From positions 806,001 through 870,000 of the forward strand of contig NZ_LT906450.1 in assembly GCF_900187265.1 (NCBI RefSeq): a DNA stretch of 64,000 bases. The letters are read 5' to 3'. Under the pieces are notes generated by a model. That model ran no database searches. It saw only the letters and a list, made by a program, of their open reading frames with translations, and was not told the DNA's origin. Below are positions 1 to 8,617 of the stretch, piece by piece. This DNA comes from Rhodococcus rhodochrous (GTDB lineage: Bacteria > Actinomycetota > Actinomycetes > Mycobacteriales > Mycobacteriaceae). Every line of letters starts with the position of its first letter. Position 1 is the first letter of the stretch. Both the position numbers and the translations under genes were made by a program.

Positions 1-793
1 GGATCGGCAGGATCGGCTCGGCTGCGCGGGACTCGATCCACACGAACACCGCGATCAGCGTCGCGCCCGCGGCGAAGATGCCGATGCTCGGTGCCGACGT
101 CCACGCCCACGACTGGCCGCCCTCGAGCAGTCCGAGGATCAACAGGGCGGCGCCCGCCGCGAGGGTCGCCGCGCCGGCCCAGTCCACCCGCGGTCGTGGT
201 CCGGCCGGTTTCTCCTCGCGGAAGTTGCGGACGAGCACCCACGCCGCGAGGGCGCACAACGGCAGGTTGACCCAGAAGATCCACCGCCACGACAGGAAGT
301 CGGCGAAGATGCCTCCCACGGCCGGGCCGACCACCGCCGACATGCCCCACACGCTGGCCAGATAGCCCTGCGCCTTGGCCCGCTCGGCGACCGTGTAGAT
401 GTCCCCGGCGATGGTCTGCGCCATCGGCAGCACCGCACCGGCGCCGAGTCCCTGCACCGCGCGGAACGCGATCAGCGCCGGCATGCTCCACGACAGCGCG
501 CACAGCACCGAACCCGCCGCGAACACCCCGATCCCGAACAACAGGAGCGGAGTGCGGCCGAAGACGTCGGAGAGCTTGCCGTAGACGGGGACGAGCACCG
601 CCTGCGTGAGCAGGTAGGCGGAGAACAACCACGGAAACTGCGTGAAGCCACCCAGGTCCGCGACGATCGTCGGGACCGCGGTGGCCAGGATCGTGCTCTC
701 GAGCGCCACGAGGGAGGTGGCGAGCATCAGAGCGATGAGGATCGGGCCCCGATCGGACCTGAACCCGACGTCCACCCGCGACGATGCGGCCAT
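1..793 (-). CDS. MFS drug exporter, DHA2/EmrB-QacA type (C-terminus off the window)
   Basis: About 264 N-terminal residues of a major facilitator superfamily proton-coupled exporter in the cytoplasmic membrane. The start is an ATG reading MAASSRVDVGF. The first membrane segments contain LATAVPTIVADLGGFTQFPW, followed by the MFS signature loop GKLSDVFGRTPLL and VQGLGAGAVLPMAQTIAGD, which are typical of 14-helix DHA2 exporters such as EmrB/LfrA. The reading frame stays open to the window edge, so the gene is cut by the window and not broken. It is divergent from purC, as emrB (Rv0783c) lies near purC in M. tuberculosis. The substrate cannot be told from this fragment. Confidence 0.9.
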   Translation of the reverse strand, partial: MAASSRVDVGFRSDRGPILIALMLATSLVALESTILATAVPTIVADLGGFTQFPWLFSAYLLTQAVLVPVYGKLSDVFGRTPLLLFGIGVFAAGSVLCALSWSMPALIAFRAVQGLGAGAVLPMAQTIAGDIYTVAERAKAQGYLASVWGMSAVVGPAVGGIFADFLSWRWIFWVNLPLCALAAWVLVRNFREEKPAGPRPRVDWAGAATLAAGAALLILGLLEGGQSWAWTSAPSIGIFAAGATLIAVFVWIESRAAEPILPI

Positions 794-886
794 GCCACTC
801 CTGTTCTCGCTCGCGTCGCTGCTCCGTCGTGCTGTGACCGAGTGGGATATCCGCCACGGGGTGCGGTACGCCCACTCGATGAGCAC

Positions 887-892
887 TAGGGT
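887..892 (+). promoter_or_regulatory. purC -10 box (leaderless)
   Basis: TAGGGT lies six bases before the GTG start of purC. This spacing puts the transcription start at the GTG itself, the usual arrangement for leaderless genes in Mycobacteriales. No Shine-Dalgarno sequence precedes the GTG, which agrees with this reading. Inferred from sequence only. Confidence 0.55.
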
Positions 893-898
893 GTCAGC

Positions 899-1786
899 GT
901 GCGTCCTTCACTCGAGTCCTACCAACACCTCGCCGGCGGCAAGGTGCGTGATCTGTACGTGATCGACGACGAGCACCTGCTCCTCGTCGCCAGTGACCGG
1001 ATCTCGGCCTACGATCACGTGCTCGAGACCCCGATCCCCGACAAGGGGCGGGTCCTCACTGCGATGAGCGTGTTCTTCTTCAAGCTGCTCGACGCCACCA
1101 ACAACCATCTCGCGGGAGAACCCGACGACGAGCGTATCCCCGAGGAGGTCCTCGGCCGTGCCCTCGTGGTCAAGCGCCTCGAGATGGTGCCCGTCGAGTG
1201 CGTCGCCCGCGGCTTCCTCACCGGCTCCGGCCTCCTCGACTACCAGGCCACGGGCTCCGTCTGCGGTGTCGCCCTGCCCGAGGGTCTCGTCGAGGCCAGC
1301 AGGCTGCCCGAGCCGATCTTCACCCCGGCCAGCAAGGCCGCGCTCGGCGACCACGACGAGAACATCTCGTTCGACGACGTCGTCGAGAAGGTCGGCCTGA
1401 ACCTGGCGATGAAGCTGCGCCAGGACACGCTCGACATCTACGACCGCGCCGCCATGTACGCCTCCGAACGCGGCATCCTGCTCGCCGACACCAAGTTCGA
1501 GTTCGGTCTCGACAAGGCCGGCAACCTGGTGCTCGCCGACGAGGTCCTCACTCCGGATTCGTCCCGCTACTGGGACGCGAACGAGTACGAGGAGGGCAAG
1601 GTGCAGCCCAGCTTCGACAAGCAGATCGTCCGGAACTGGCTCACCGGACCCGAATCGGGCTGGGACCGCGCCTCCGACACCCCGCCCCCGCCGCTGCCGC
1701 AGCACGTCGTCGACAAGACGCGTGCCCGCTACATCGAGGCGTACGAACGTATTTCGGGAATGTCCTTCGACGATTGGATCGGCTGA
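899..1786 (+). CDS. purC: Phosphoribosylaminoimidazole-succinocarboxamide synthase (SAICAR synthetase)
   Basis: Catalyses ATP-dependent condensation of CAIR with aspartate to SAICAR in de novo purine synthesis, in the cytoplasm. The 295-residue product is full length for the family. It has the N-terminal nucleotide-binding loop GGKVRDLY (about residues 13-20), SDRISAYDH (about 33-41), the central [13 protein letters not shown] segment and the late DTKFEFG and [12 protein letters not shown] motifs. The GTG start is chosen because a TAGGGT -10 box lies six bases upstream, giving a leaderless message. The ptrB start follows after 6 bp, so the two are probably cotranscribed, as in mycobacteria. 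Confidence 0.97.
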   Translation: MRPSLESYQHLAGGKVRDLYVIDDEHLLLVASDRISAYDHVLETPIPDKGRVLTAMSVFFFKLLDATNNHLAGEPDDERIPEEVLGRALVVKRLEMVPVECVARGFLTGSGLLDYQATGSVCGVALPEGLVEASRLPEPIFTPASKAALGDHDENISFDDVVEKVGLNLAMKLRQDTLDIYDRAAMYASERGILLADTKFEFGLDKAGNLVLADEVLTPDSSRYWDANEYEEGKVQPSFDKQIVRNWLTGPESGWDRASDTPPPPLPQHVVDKTRARYIEAYERISGMSFDDWIG

Positions 1787-1792
1787 CCGCAT

Positions 1793-3940
1793 ATGACCTC
1801 CTCGAAGATCGCTCCGCCGGTCGCGAAGAAGGTGCCCCTCGAGCGCACCCACCACGGGCACACCTTCGTCGACGACTACGAATGGCTGCGCGACAAGAAC
1901 GACCCCGAGGTCGTCGCGTACCTGGAGGCGGAGAACTCGTACACCGAGGCGCAGACGGAGCATCTCGCTCCGCTGCGTGAGGCGATCTTCGAGGAGATCA
2001 GGTCGCGCACCCAGGAGACCGACATGTCGGTCCCCACCCGGATGGGCGACTGGTGGTACTACGCCCGCACCGTCGAGGGCAAGCAGTACGCGATCCAGTG
2101 CCGGTGCCCGATCACCGACGCCGACGACTGGACGCCGCCGAACGTCACGCCGGGTGTCGAACTTCCCGGCGAGCAGGTGCTCCTCGACGGCAACGTCGAG
2201 GCCGAAGGGCACGAGTTCTTCTCGCTCGGAGCGTTCTCGATCAGCCACGACGGCACCCTGCTCGCGTACTCGACCGACGTCGTGGGCGACGAGCGCTACA
2301 CCCTGCGCATCAAGGACCTCACCACCGGTGGGATGCGGTCGGACGAGATCCCCGGCACCGCACCGGGAGCGACGTGGGCGCTCGACCACAGCCACGTCTT
2401 CTACCAGACGGTCGACGAGTCGTGGCGGCCCGACACCGTCTGGCGGCACAAGCTCGGCACCTCCGTCGACGAGGACGTGAAGGTCTTCCACGAACCCGAC
2501 GAGCGGTACTGGGTGTCGATCGGATCGACCCGCAGCGAGAAGTACCTCATGATCTGGGTCGGATCGAAGATCACCACCGAGGGGTGGGTGCTCGAATCCG
2601 AGAACCCCACAGGCGAATTCCGCGTGATCCTGCCGCGGCGCGAAGGTGTCGAGTACGGCGCCGAGCACGCCGTGATCGCCGGTGAGGACCGCTTCCTGAT
2701 CCTGCACAACGACGTCGACCCCGAGACGGGGGAGAAGGCCGAGAACTTCGTCCTCGCCGAGGCTCCCGTCGACGACCCGTCCGCGCTGCGCACCCTGATC
2801 GAGCACCGGCACGACGTGCGCCTCGAGGACGTCGACGCGTTCGAGGGACATCTCGTGCTCGGCTACCGCCGCGAGGCCCTCACCCGGCTCGCGGTGTGGC
2901 CGTTGACCGACGAGGGCTACGGCACGCTCACCGAACTCGAGTTCGACGAGGAACTCTTCGCCGTCGGACCGGGCGCGAATCCCGAATGGACCCAGCCCAC
3001 ACTGCGTCTGGGCTACACGTCGTTCATCACCCCGAGCCGGATCTACGACTACACGGTGAGCACCGGCGAGCTGGAACTGCTCAAGTCGCAGCCGGTGCTC
3101 GGCGATTTCGACCCGACGCTCTACGAGCAGCGCCGCGAGTGGGCGACCGCCGAGGACGGCACGAAGATCCCGCTGTCGATCGTCGCGCGCAAGGGCACCC
3201 CCGAGAACGCCCCCACGCTGCTGTACGGCTACGGCTCGTACGAGGCCAGCATCGACCCGGCCTTCTCCGTCGCACGCCTGTCGCTGCTCGACCGGGGCAT
3301 GGTCTTCGCGGTCGCGCACGTGCGCGGCGGCGGCGAGATGGGCCGGCACTGGTACGAGAACGGCAAGTCGCTGACGAAGAAGAACACCTTCACCGACTTC
3401 GTGGCGTGCGCGCGGCACCTGATCGACACCGGCGTCACGAGCCCGGAGAAGCTGGTCGCCGACGGCGGCAGCGCCGGTGGCCTGCTCATGGGTGCGGTCG
3501 CGAACATCGCGCCCGAGCTGTTCGCGGGCATCCTCGCGAACGTCCCGTTCGTCGACCCGCTCACCTCGATCCTCGATCCGTCCCTGCCGCTCACGGTGAT
3601 CGAGTGGGACGAGTGGGGCAACCCGCTCGAGAACCCCGAGGTGTACGAGTACATGCGCTCGTACAGCCCCTACGAGAACGTCGAGGCCAAGGACTACCCG
3701 GCGATCCTCGCGATCACCAGCATCAACGACACCCGCGTGCTCTACGTCGAACCCGCCAAGTGGGTCGCCAAGCTGCGCGCGACGAAGACCGGCGATGCTC
3801 CCTTGCTGCTCAAGACGGAGATGAGCGCGGGACACGGCGGTGTGTCGGGTCGCTACGAGAAGTGGCGCGAGGTCGCGTTCGAGTTCGCATGGGTGCTCGA
3901 GACGTCCGGCGCCTACCGCGCGGAGGCGTCCGCGCAGTAG
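1793..3940 (+). CDS. ptrB: Oligopeptidase B (S9A prolyl oligopeptidase family)
   Basis: A cytosolic serine peptidase of 715 residues that in this family cuts short peptides after basic residues. An N-terminal beta-propeller (about residues 1-430) precedes the alpha/beta-hydrolase domain. The catalytic serine lies in DGGSAGGLL (near residue 560), the acid in SINDTRV (near 645) and the histidine in SAGHGGVSG (near 681). The start context ATGACCTCC follows purC by 6 bp, which supports a purC-ptrB operon like Rv0780-Rv0782. The gene ends just before the palindrome that holds the IS3 element. It is intact, and only its downstream flank is altered by the insertion. Confidence 0.95.
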   Translation: MTSSKIAPPVAKKVPLERTHHGHTFVDDYEWLRDKNDPEVVAYLEAENSYTEAQTEHLAPLREAIFEEIRSRTQETDMSVPTRMGDWWYYARTVEGKQYAIQCRCPITDADDWTPPNVTPGVELPGEQVLLDGNVEAEGHEFFSLGAFSISHDGTLLAYSTDVVGDERYTLRIKDLTTGGMRSDEIPGTAPGATWALDHSHVFYQTVDESWRPDTVWRHKLGTSVDEDVKVFHEPDERYWVSIGSTRSEKYLMIWVGSKITTEGWVLESENPTGEFRVILPRREGVEYGAEHAVIAGEDRFLILHNDVDPETGEKAENFVLAEAPVDDPSALRTLIEHRHDVRLEDVDAFEGHLVLGYRREALTRLAVWPLTDEGYGTLTELEFDEELFAVGPGANPEWTQPTLRLGYTSFITPSRIYDYTVSTGELELLKSQPVLGDFDPTLYEQRREWATAEDGTKIPLSIVARKGTPENAPTLLYGYGSYEASIDPAFSVARLSLLDRGMVFAVAHVRGGGEMGRHWYENGKSLTKKNTFTDFVACARHLIDTGVTSPEKLVADGGSAGGLLMGAVANIAPELFAGILANVPFVDPLTSILDPSLPLTVIEWDEWGNPLENPEVYEYMRSYSPYENVEAKDYPAILAITSINDTRVLYVEPAKWVAKLRATKTGDAPLLLKTEMSAGHGGVSGRYEKWREVAFEFAWVLETSGAYRAEASAQ

Positions 3941-3981
3941 CGGCTCGTCCTCGAGCACTACCTGCCGTGAGCTACTCGTAT

Positions 3982-4014
3982 CCGCTCGCTTCTTCGTCAT
4001 CCGCTACGGCAATT
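3982..4014. repeat. Left half of a palindromic intergenic repeat split by the IS
   Basis: Contains CCGCTCG, 12 bases, CCGCTAC, GGC and AATT. The mirror image (AATT, GCT, GTAGCGG, 12 bases, GTAGCGG) resumes at 5565-5597 on the other side of the IS. With the IS and one AATT removed, the central 26 bases form a palindrome with one G/T pair. The same architecture is present uninterrupted at 10225-10286. It lies between the convergent ptrB and lipoprotein genes, so a terminator-like role is possible but not shown. Confidence 0.8.
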
Positions 4015-4023
4015 CGGAAGTTG

Positions 4024-5064
4024 TCAACCTGTCTGAGACAGATCAGGTGTGTTGATTCCCGTCGGTTGCGGTAACGCCGGCGCTGCCGGTCGACGCCGGA
4101 ACCGATGCGGATACTTTTCGTGGATCCGGTTGAGACGCTCCTGCCGACGTCGGTGTTCCTCGGCGGCACTGCCGAGGAACACCGACACCGGCGTGTACCG
4201 CCCCAGCCCTGCGTGCCGGTGCTCGAGCGCATACCGGTTCATGAAGTCTTCGGTCCACCGCCGAGCATGATCGATATCATCGAACCGATCCGGACATGTC
4301 AGGTCGTACTTGATGGTCTTGAACAATGACTCCGAGAAGGGATTGTCGTCACTGACCCGCGGACGGGAGAACGACGACACGACCCCCGCCGCGGCGAGGG
4401 CATCGAGCAACAACCCCGACCGCATCGATGCCCCGTTGTCGGCATGCAACACCCCCGGCGCCCCGAACGCGGTGAACGCTTCGGTGAACATCTCTACCGC
4501 CTTGGCCTTGTCCTCGTGGTATTCGATGCGCCACGCCACCGGAAACCGTGAGTACACATCGATTGCCAGATACAACCGAAACTGGTCCTGCGTGCGGGGC
4601 CCCTTGAGTGTCGTGATGTCCCACGACCACAGGTCCCCGACGTCGATGGCCTCGACGACCGGTGCGCAGCGGGGCGTCGACGGTCCTCCGGTGCGGCTGC
4701 GACGCCGGTCCCCGGTGAGCTTCTCGGCCCGGGCCACCCGATAGAACGTGACCTCCGAGCAGTCCACCAATCCGTCATCGAACGAACGCCAATAGATTTG
4801 ACACACAGACTGATCCGCGTTCTCCTCGGCGAGGATCAACGCGACGATGGTGGCCTTCTCGGCCGGCGACAGTGCCGCTGGTTGCTGCCGCTGTCGCTGC
4901 GGGATCGGATCGGTGACCGGCCGATAGTGCCGGTAGTGGTGGGCCCGCCGGTAATAGCTCGACCGGGCGATCCCCACGAGCGCACATCCCCGGGTGACCG
5001 ACATTCCCGCCTCGGTCAGTTCGGTGACGATGTCGGTCAGGACAACGCTTTGCGCTCGAGCCAC
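4024..5064 (-). CDS. IS3-family transposase OrfB (DDE integrase domain)
   Basis: A 346-residue catalytic subunit. An N-terminal HTH_21-like segment (about residues 1-120, with GIARSSYYRR) precedes an rve/DDE core: first Asp in LWSWDITTLKGP, second Asp in VLHADNGAS and the Glu in DDNPFSESLFKTIKYD. The start is GTG at 5064, inside the last 28 bases of orfA and in the -1 frame relative to it. It could be made by reinitiation, or as an OrfAB fusion by -1 frameshifting as in other IS3 elements. I see no classical A6G slippery run in the overlap. The frame is intact, ending close to the left inverted repeat. Confidence 0.95.
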   Translation of the reverse strand: MARAQSVVLTDIVTELTEAGMSVTRGCALVGIARSSYYRRAHHYRHYRPVTDPIPQRQRQQPAALSPAEKATIVALILAEENADQSVCQIYWRSFDDGLVDCSEVTFYRVARAEKLTGDRRRSRTGGPSTPRCAPVVEAIDVGDLWSWDITTLKGPRTQDQFRLYLAIDVYSRFPVAWRIEYHEDKAKAVEMFTEAFTAFGAPGVLHADNGASMRSGLLLDALAAAGVVSSFSRPRVSDDNPFSESLFKTIKYDLTCPDRFDDIDHARRWTEDFMNRYALEHRHAGLGRYTPVSVFLGSAAEEHRRRQERLNRIHEKYPHRFRRRPAAPALPQPTGINTPDLSQTG

Positions 5065-5501
5065 AGCGCGTACTCGCGTGCGCTCATCAATGCCGGCGGG
5101 ATCTCGGTGGTCTCGTCGGTCGAGGTCTTGTGGATCCCCTGCAAGAGCTCGAATGCTTTTCCCAGGATCTCCACGGCGGCGTCGCTCTGGGCGACTTTGT
5201 CGCGGAGGCGTTCGTTTTCGCGGCGGAGTTCGGCGAGCTCCGCGCGGTCTCGACTGTCCAATCGGTCCCTCGCTTTGTCTGCTGCTTCGACCATCGACTT
5301 CTGCAAGTGTCCCTCATCGCGGGCCTGCAGCCAGCGGCGGACGGTGCCTTGGGCGAGATTGTTCTCGCGCAGCAGTCGGGTCTTGGCGCCGCGTTCGACG
5401 CAGGTGTCCCATCGGCGCAAGAACTCGATTTTGTAGGCCATGGAGAACGCGCGGTGGCCTTGTTGGGTTCGTCCTACGGGGATGGTCATGAGGTCGGACA
5501 T
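5037..5501 (-). CDS. IS3-family transposase OrfA (helix-turn-helix, leucine zipper)
   Basis: A 154-residue DNA-binding subunit that in IS3 elements recognises the terminal repeats and regulates transposition. An N-terminal HTH (about residues 20-70, with YKIEFLRRWDTCVERG and NNLAQGTVRRWLQ) is followed by a coiled coil rich in heptad leucines (RAELAELRRENERLRDKV) used for dimerisation with OrfAB. It ends 28 bp inside orfB. The ATG at 5501 is about 20 bases from a strong hairpin in the right end of the element (5523-5563), which may limit read-in expression. No nonsense or frameshift mutation is seen. Confidence 0.93.
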   Translation of the reverse strand: MSDLMTIPVGRTQQGHRAFSMAYKIEFLRRWDTCVERGAKTRLLRENNLAQGTVRRWLQARDEGHLQKSMVEAADKARDRLDSRDRAELAELRRENERLRDKVAQSDAAVEILGKAFELLQGIHKTSTDETTEIPPALMSAREYALWLERKALS

Positions 5502-5522
5502 CTGTGTCGCTCCGATCCCCGC

Positions 5523-5563
5523 GTTGGTTGTCAGGATGTCTCACGACCATCCTGACAACCAAC
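5523..5563. repeat. Perfect hairpin inside the right end of the IS
   Basis: Arms of 16 bp (GTTGGTTGTCAGGATG and its exact complement) are separated by a 9-base loop. The outer part of the hairpin is the right terminal inverted repeat. It lies directly upstream of orfA, so a transcript entering from outside would fold here and hide the orfA start region. A protective role of this sort is known for some other insertion sequences; here it is inference. Confidence 0.75.
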
Positions 5564-5564
5564 G

Positions 5565-5597
5565 AATTGCTGTAGCGGATGACCGAACTCGTAGCGG
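5565..5597. repeat. Right half of the palindromic repeat split by the IS
   Basis: AATT, GCT, GTAGCGG, 12 bases, GTAGCGG: the mirror image of 3982-4014. Spacing between the two GTAGCGG motifs is 19 bases start to start, identical to the left arm and to the intact copy at 10225-10286. It ends about 10 bases before the 3' end of the lipoprotein gene. Confidence 0.8.
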
Positions 5598-5609
5598 ATG
5601 AGCGCAGCG

Positions 5610-6236
5610 TCAGTTGTAGGAGTCGAGCATCTCCTGCGGCAGCGGGTCCAGCATGACGATCTGCGAGCCGTCCCAGGTGTACCGCACTGTCGCGGGGCCG
5701 CCCTCGGGGCAGCAGAACGGCTCGTCGCCGGCGAGCCAGCGGTACTCCGCCGTGACCGTGTCGTCGGAGGCGTCGACCACCGAGGTGTACGCGTACGGCT
5801 CCGACGTCGCAGTACCGAGATAGCTGCCGTCGGCGAAGAACAGCAGGTGTTCGGGGGAGGACGCACTGTTCCCGCCCACCGCGACCAGCCACATCAACGA
5901 CGGGCAGTCGCCGACGACGGCATCGGTGGAGTCCTCGACCTGCCATGCGAACCCGTCGTCGCTCAGACCCGCGAGCGCGTCCGCGACAGGAGGCGCCGCC
6001 GGGTCGAGACACAGCCCCTCGCCTTCGAGCGCCGACGCCTCCCGCGTGGGTTCGATCGGCGCGGGTGCTGCGGTCGACTCGGCAGGTGCAGGTCGCGTCG
6101 TGTTCGCGCCGGTGGGCTCCGCGGTCGCGTTTGCGGAGGTCGTGGTGGGGGCGGGCGTCGTATCGTCGTTCCCGCATGCCGCGAGCAACGTCGTTGCGAC
6201 GACGGGGATCAGGAGCGCGGTCGGTCGGAATCTCAC
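5610..6236 (-). CDS. LppP/LprE-family lipoprotein
   Basis: A 208-residue probable surface lipoprotein. A signal peptide ends in a lipobox (TTLLAAC, Cys near residue 21), followed by a Thr/Ala/Pro-rich linker to about residue 70 and a C-terminal globular domain. That domain contains DCPSLMWLVAV, EHLLFFADGSYLGTAT and VTAEYRWLAGDE, which resemble the LppP/LprE family found in mycobacteria. Four cysteines (LCLDP, DCPSL, FCCPEG) may form disulfides outside the membrane. The function of the family is not established. The gene is monocistronic and convergent to ptrB, with the IS-disrupted palindrome between them. Confidence 0.8.
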   Translation of the reverse strand: MRFRPTALLIPVVATTLLAACGNDDTTPAPTTTSANATAEPTGANTTRPAPAESTAAPAPIEPTREASALEGEGLCLDPAAPPVADALAGLSDDGFAWQVEDSTDAVVGDCPSLMWLVAVGGNSASSPEHLLFFADGSYLGTATSEPYAYTSVVDASDDTVTAEYRWLAGDEPFCCPEGGPATVRYTWDGSQIVMLDPLPQEMLDSYN

Positions 6237-6353
6237 GTGTGTGCCTCCTCGGTGGAGTCGGACGGGTGATCACCCGGTACGTCGCGACCCGCCGACGCCC
6301 CCGTTAACGGAGTTATCGCATCGTTGTCGCCTCGTCATCGGATACACGACCGC

Positions 6354-7046
6354 TCACCTGCGCAGTTCGTACCGGACCTGGGGTCGGCCGGCGCGGCCGT
6401 ACTCGGTGAGGCGGGTCGCGGCACCGTCGTCGGCGAGCCGTTCGAGGTAACGCCATGCCGTGACGCGTGAGACCCCCACGGCCGAGCCGACTTCCGCGGC
6501 GGTGCGCGGGCCGTCGGCGTCGTGGAGGAAATCGGTGATCTTCGACAGCGTGTCGGGGGAGATGCCCTTGGGGGTCGACGGGCGGGAACTGCTCGTGCGC
6601 AGCGCCGCCATGGCGCGGTCGATGTCGTGCTGACCCGCCGCCGTCTCCGCGTCGCGCAGCGCCGAGCGATAGGCCACGTACTGCTCGAGTTTGTCCTGCA
6701 GCGCCGCGAAGGTGAACGGCTTGAGCAGATACAACACCACGCCCCGCGCGACCGCCGTCCGCACGACCTCCAGATCGCGGTTCGACGTCACAGCGATGAT
6801 GTCGGGGCTCGGACGACCGGCGCTCAGGCGCGCGGCGACCTCGAGGCCGTTCGTGTCGGGGAGCCCGATGTCGAGCAGCACCAGATCCACCGGTGTTTTC
6901 GCCCGCGCCGCCGACGCGACCGCCCGCACGGCGTCGCGGCCCGTGTGCGCGATGCTCACCACCTCGAATCCCTCCACCCTGCCGACGTATTCGCGGTGGG
7001 CCTCGGCGATGAGCGGCTCGTCCTCGACGATGAGCACGCGGATCAC
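6354..7046 (-). CDS. Response regulator of C4-dicarboxylate/citrate type (DctR/CitB-like)
   Basis: A 230-residue two-component response regulator. The N-terminal receiver has VLIVEDEPLIAEAH, the phosphoacceptor Asp in LVLLDIGLPDTNG (near residue 57) and the conserved Lys in LLKPF. A C-terminal winged helix-turn-helix (EVGSAVGVSRVTAWRYLERL) is like that of CitB/DcuR regulators. The GTG start at 7046 overlaps the kinase stop as GTGA and is preceded by CGGAGG. Its partner kinase is immediately upstream, and the dctA-type symporter is divergent from the pair. Control of that symporter by this pair is the obvious inference. Confidence 0.9.
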   Translation of the reverse strand: MIRVLIVEDEPLIAEAHREYVGRVEGFEVVSIAHTGRDAVRAVASAARAKTPVDLVLLDIGLPDTNGLEVAARLSAGRPSPDIIAVTSNRDLEVVRTAVARGVVLYLLKPFTFAALQDKLEQYVAYRSALRDAETAAGQHDIDRAMAALRTSSSRPSTPKGISPDTLSKITDFLHDADGPRTAAEVGSAVGVSRVTAWRYLERLADDGAATRLTEYGRAGRPQVRYELRR

Positions 7047-8617
7047 GACGTGCCTCCGAGGGGGATCTCGGCGACGATCATCGAACCCAGCGACGGTTCG
7101 GTGCGCAGGGTGCCGCCGTGACGCGCGACGACCTGGACGACGAGCGCGAGTCCGAGACCGCGCTGCTCGGATTTGGTGGAGTAGCCGCGCTGCATGGCCC
7201 GGGCCAGTACTTCCGGCGACATCCCCGGCCCGCTGTCGGCGACCTCGACGATCATCGACGAATCCTCCTGGCGCACAGTAACCTCCACCCACGGATCGTC
7301 CGACGCATGGGAGGCGTCGATGGCATTGTCGATGAGATTCCCGACGAGAGTGACGATATCGCGCGCCGGGATCGGAACCGGACCGAGTTCCGTGTCGTCG
7401 GTGACGGTCAGTTCCACCCCTCGTTCGGCGGCCTCATCGATCTTGCCGAGCAGCAGTGCCGACAGCGCCGGTTCGTGGACCGCGCTCGTCAACCTGTCGA
7501 TCAGATGCTGGGAGACCGCCAGTTCCTGCGTCGCGAACGCGACCGCTTCCTCCGGCCGGCCGAGTTCGACCATCGTGATGATGGTGTGCAGACGGTTCGC
7601 CGACTCGTGCGCCTGCGCCCGCAGCGACTCGGCGAACCCGCGGACCGAGTCGAGTTCGCCCAGGACACTGCGTAGTTCGGTGTGGTCGCGCAGAGTGACG
7701 ACCGTGCCGATGCGGCGCCCGTTCCAGTTCACCGCGTCGCTGTTGACGACGAGCGTGCGGTCGCGGGTCAGATGCACCTCGTCGCGTGCCTCACCGGTGA
7801 GTGCGAGTTCGCGCAGTGTCTCGGGGAGCGTGTCGAAGGGGACCGGTCCGGTCGGGGGAAGCCCGAGCAGGCGGCGCGCCTCGTCGTTGACGACGTCGAC
7901 GCGCGGAGAGTCCTCGGCCGTGCCGAACACCAGCAGTCCCTCTCCGATCGAGTGCAGGACGGCGTCGTGGTGTTCGTACATGCGCCGCAGCTGGTCGGGG
8001 TTGAGGCCGAGTGTCTGCCGGCGCAGACGCCGGGCGATGAGGTAGCCGCCCGCTGCGGTGACCACGAGCCCGGCCGCCACGAGCCCGAGGATGCCCGGCA
8101 GGCTCCGCACGAAGTTCTCGGCGATCCTCTCCCGCGTCACCCCGACCGACACGAACCCGACGAGCGTGCCGTCGTCGTAGACGGGGGCGATGGTGCGGAT
8201 CGACGGGCCGAGGCTGCCGGTGTACGTCTCGGTGAACGGCGTGCCCGAACGGGCCTCGTCGGTGTGGCCCGTGTACGGCAACCCGATCTGCTCCGGCACC
8301 GGATGTGTCACCCGGATGCCCTCGGGGTTCACGACGACGACGAAGTCCACCCCTGTCGCCTCGCGGATCTGCTCGGCGCGGGGCTGGAGCGCTGCGGTCG
8401 GATCGGGGGAGATCAACCCGTCCGCGACCTCCGGGAAGAGCGCGGCTGTCACTGCGATATCCGTCACGCTGCGACGGGTGGCCTCGTCGGCGTCGCGGCG
8501 TTCGTCGACGACGATGAGCGCGCCCGCCACGATCGCTACCACCGTGAACACCACCAGCTGGAGGATGAGCAGCTGGCCCGCCACGCTCATCGGCGGTCTC
8601 GTCTCGCGACGGTTCAC
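7043..8617 (-). CDS. Sensor histidine kinase of DcuS/CitA/DctS type
   Basis: A 524-residue membrane kinase. TM1 (about residues 13-35) and TM2 (about 175-200) bracket an extracytoplasmic sensor of the Cache/CitA kind, with VDFVVVVNPEGIRVTHPVP. A cytoplasmic PAS domain follows (about 215-310), then a dimerisation segment with QAHESANRLHTIITM and a HATPase domain with NLIDNAIDA (N box), DSGPGM (G1) and GLGLALV (G2). Length and layout match dicarboxylate or citrate sensors. The GTG start has GGGAGGTG just upstream. The stop overlaps the response regulator start, so the pair is translationally coupled. Confidence 0.92.
   Translation of the reverse strand: MNRRETRPPMSVAGQLLILQLVVFTVVAIVAGALIVVDERRDADEATRRSVTDIAVTAALFPEVADGLISPDPTAALQPRAEQIREATGVDFVVVVNPEGIRVTHPVPEQIGLPYTGHTDEARSGTPFTETYTGSLGPSIRTIAPVYDDGTLVGFVSVGVTRERIAENFVRSLPGILGLVAAGLVVTAAGGYLIARRLRRQTLGLNPDQLRRMYEHHDAVLHSIGEGLLVFGTAEDSPRVDVVNDEARRLLGLPPTGPVPFDTLPETLRELALTGEARDEVHLTRDRTLVVNSDAVNWNGRRIGTVVTLRDHTELRSVLGELDSVRGFAESLRAQAHESANRLHTIITMVELGRPEEAVAFATQELAVSQHLIDRLTSAVHEPALSALLLGKIDEAAERGVELTVTDDTELGPVPIPARDIVTLVGNLIDNAIDASHASDDPWVEVTVRQEDSSMIVEVADSGPGMSPEVLARAMQRGYSTKSEQRGLGLALVVQVVARHGGTLRTEPSLGSMIVAEIPLGGTS

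Larger units (their letters stand above)
4015..5564 (-). mobile_element. IS3-family insertion sequence, intact (about 1,550 bp)
   Basis: Contains two overlapping transposase frames read leftward (orfA, orfB). The ends align without gaps as imperfect inverted repeats: CGGAAGTTGTCAACCTG on the left against CGTTGGTTGTCAGGATG on the right, reverse complemented. They share CG, GTTGTCA and TG. The flanking AATT at 4011-4014 and 5565-5568 fits a 4-bp target duplication, although AATT is itself palindromic so the exact boundary is uncertain by a few bases. Both transposase frames are open, so the element may be active. Confidence 0.88.

Noticed and set aside
908-4000. Reverse-strand open frame of 1,030 codons across purC and ptrB
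   Set aside because: It is antisense to two clear enzyme genes. It is Arg/Asp/Val-rich, as expected for the mirror frame of high-GC coding DNA, and shows no domain or ribosome-binding site.
5041-5064. Classical IS3 A6G frameshift signal in the orfA-orfB overlap
   Set aside because: The overlap has only CGCAAAGCG, with no run of six A. Frame relation (-1) fits, but a slippery heptamer is not evident, so reinitiation at GTG 5064 is equally likely.
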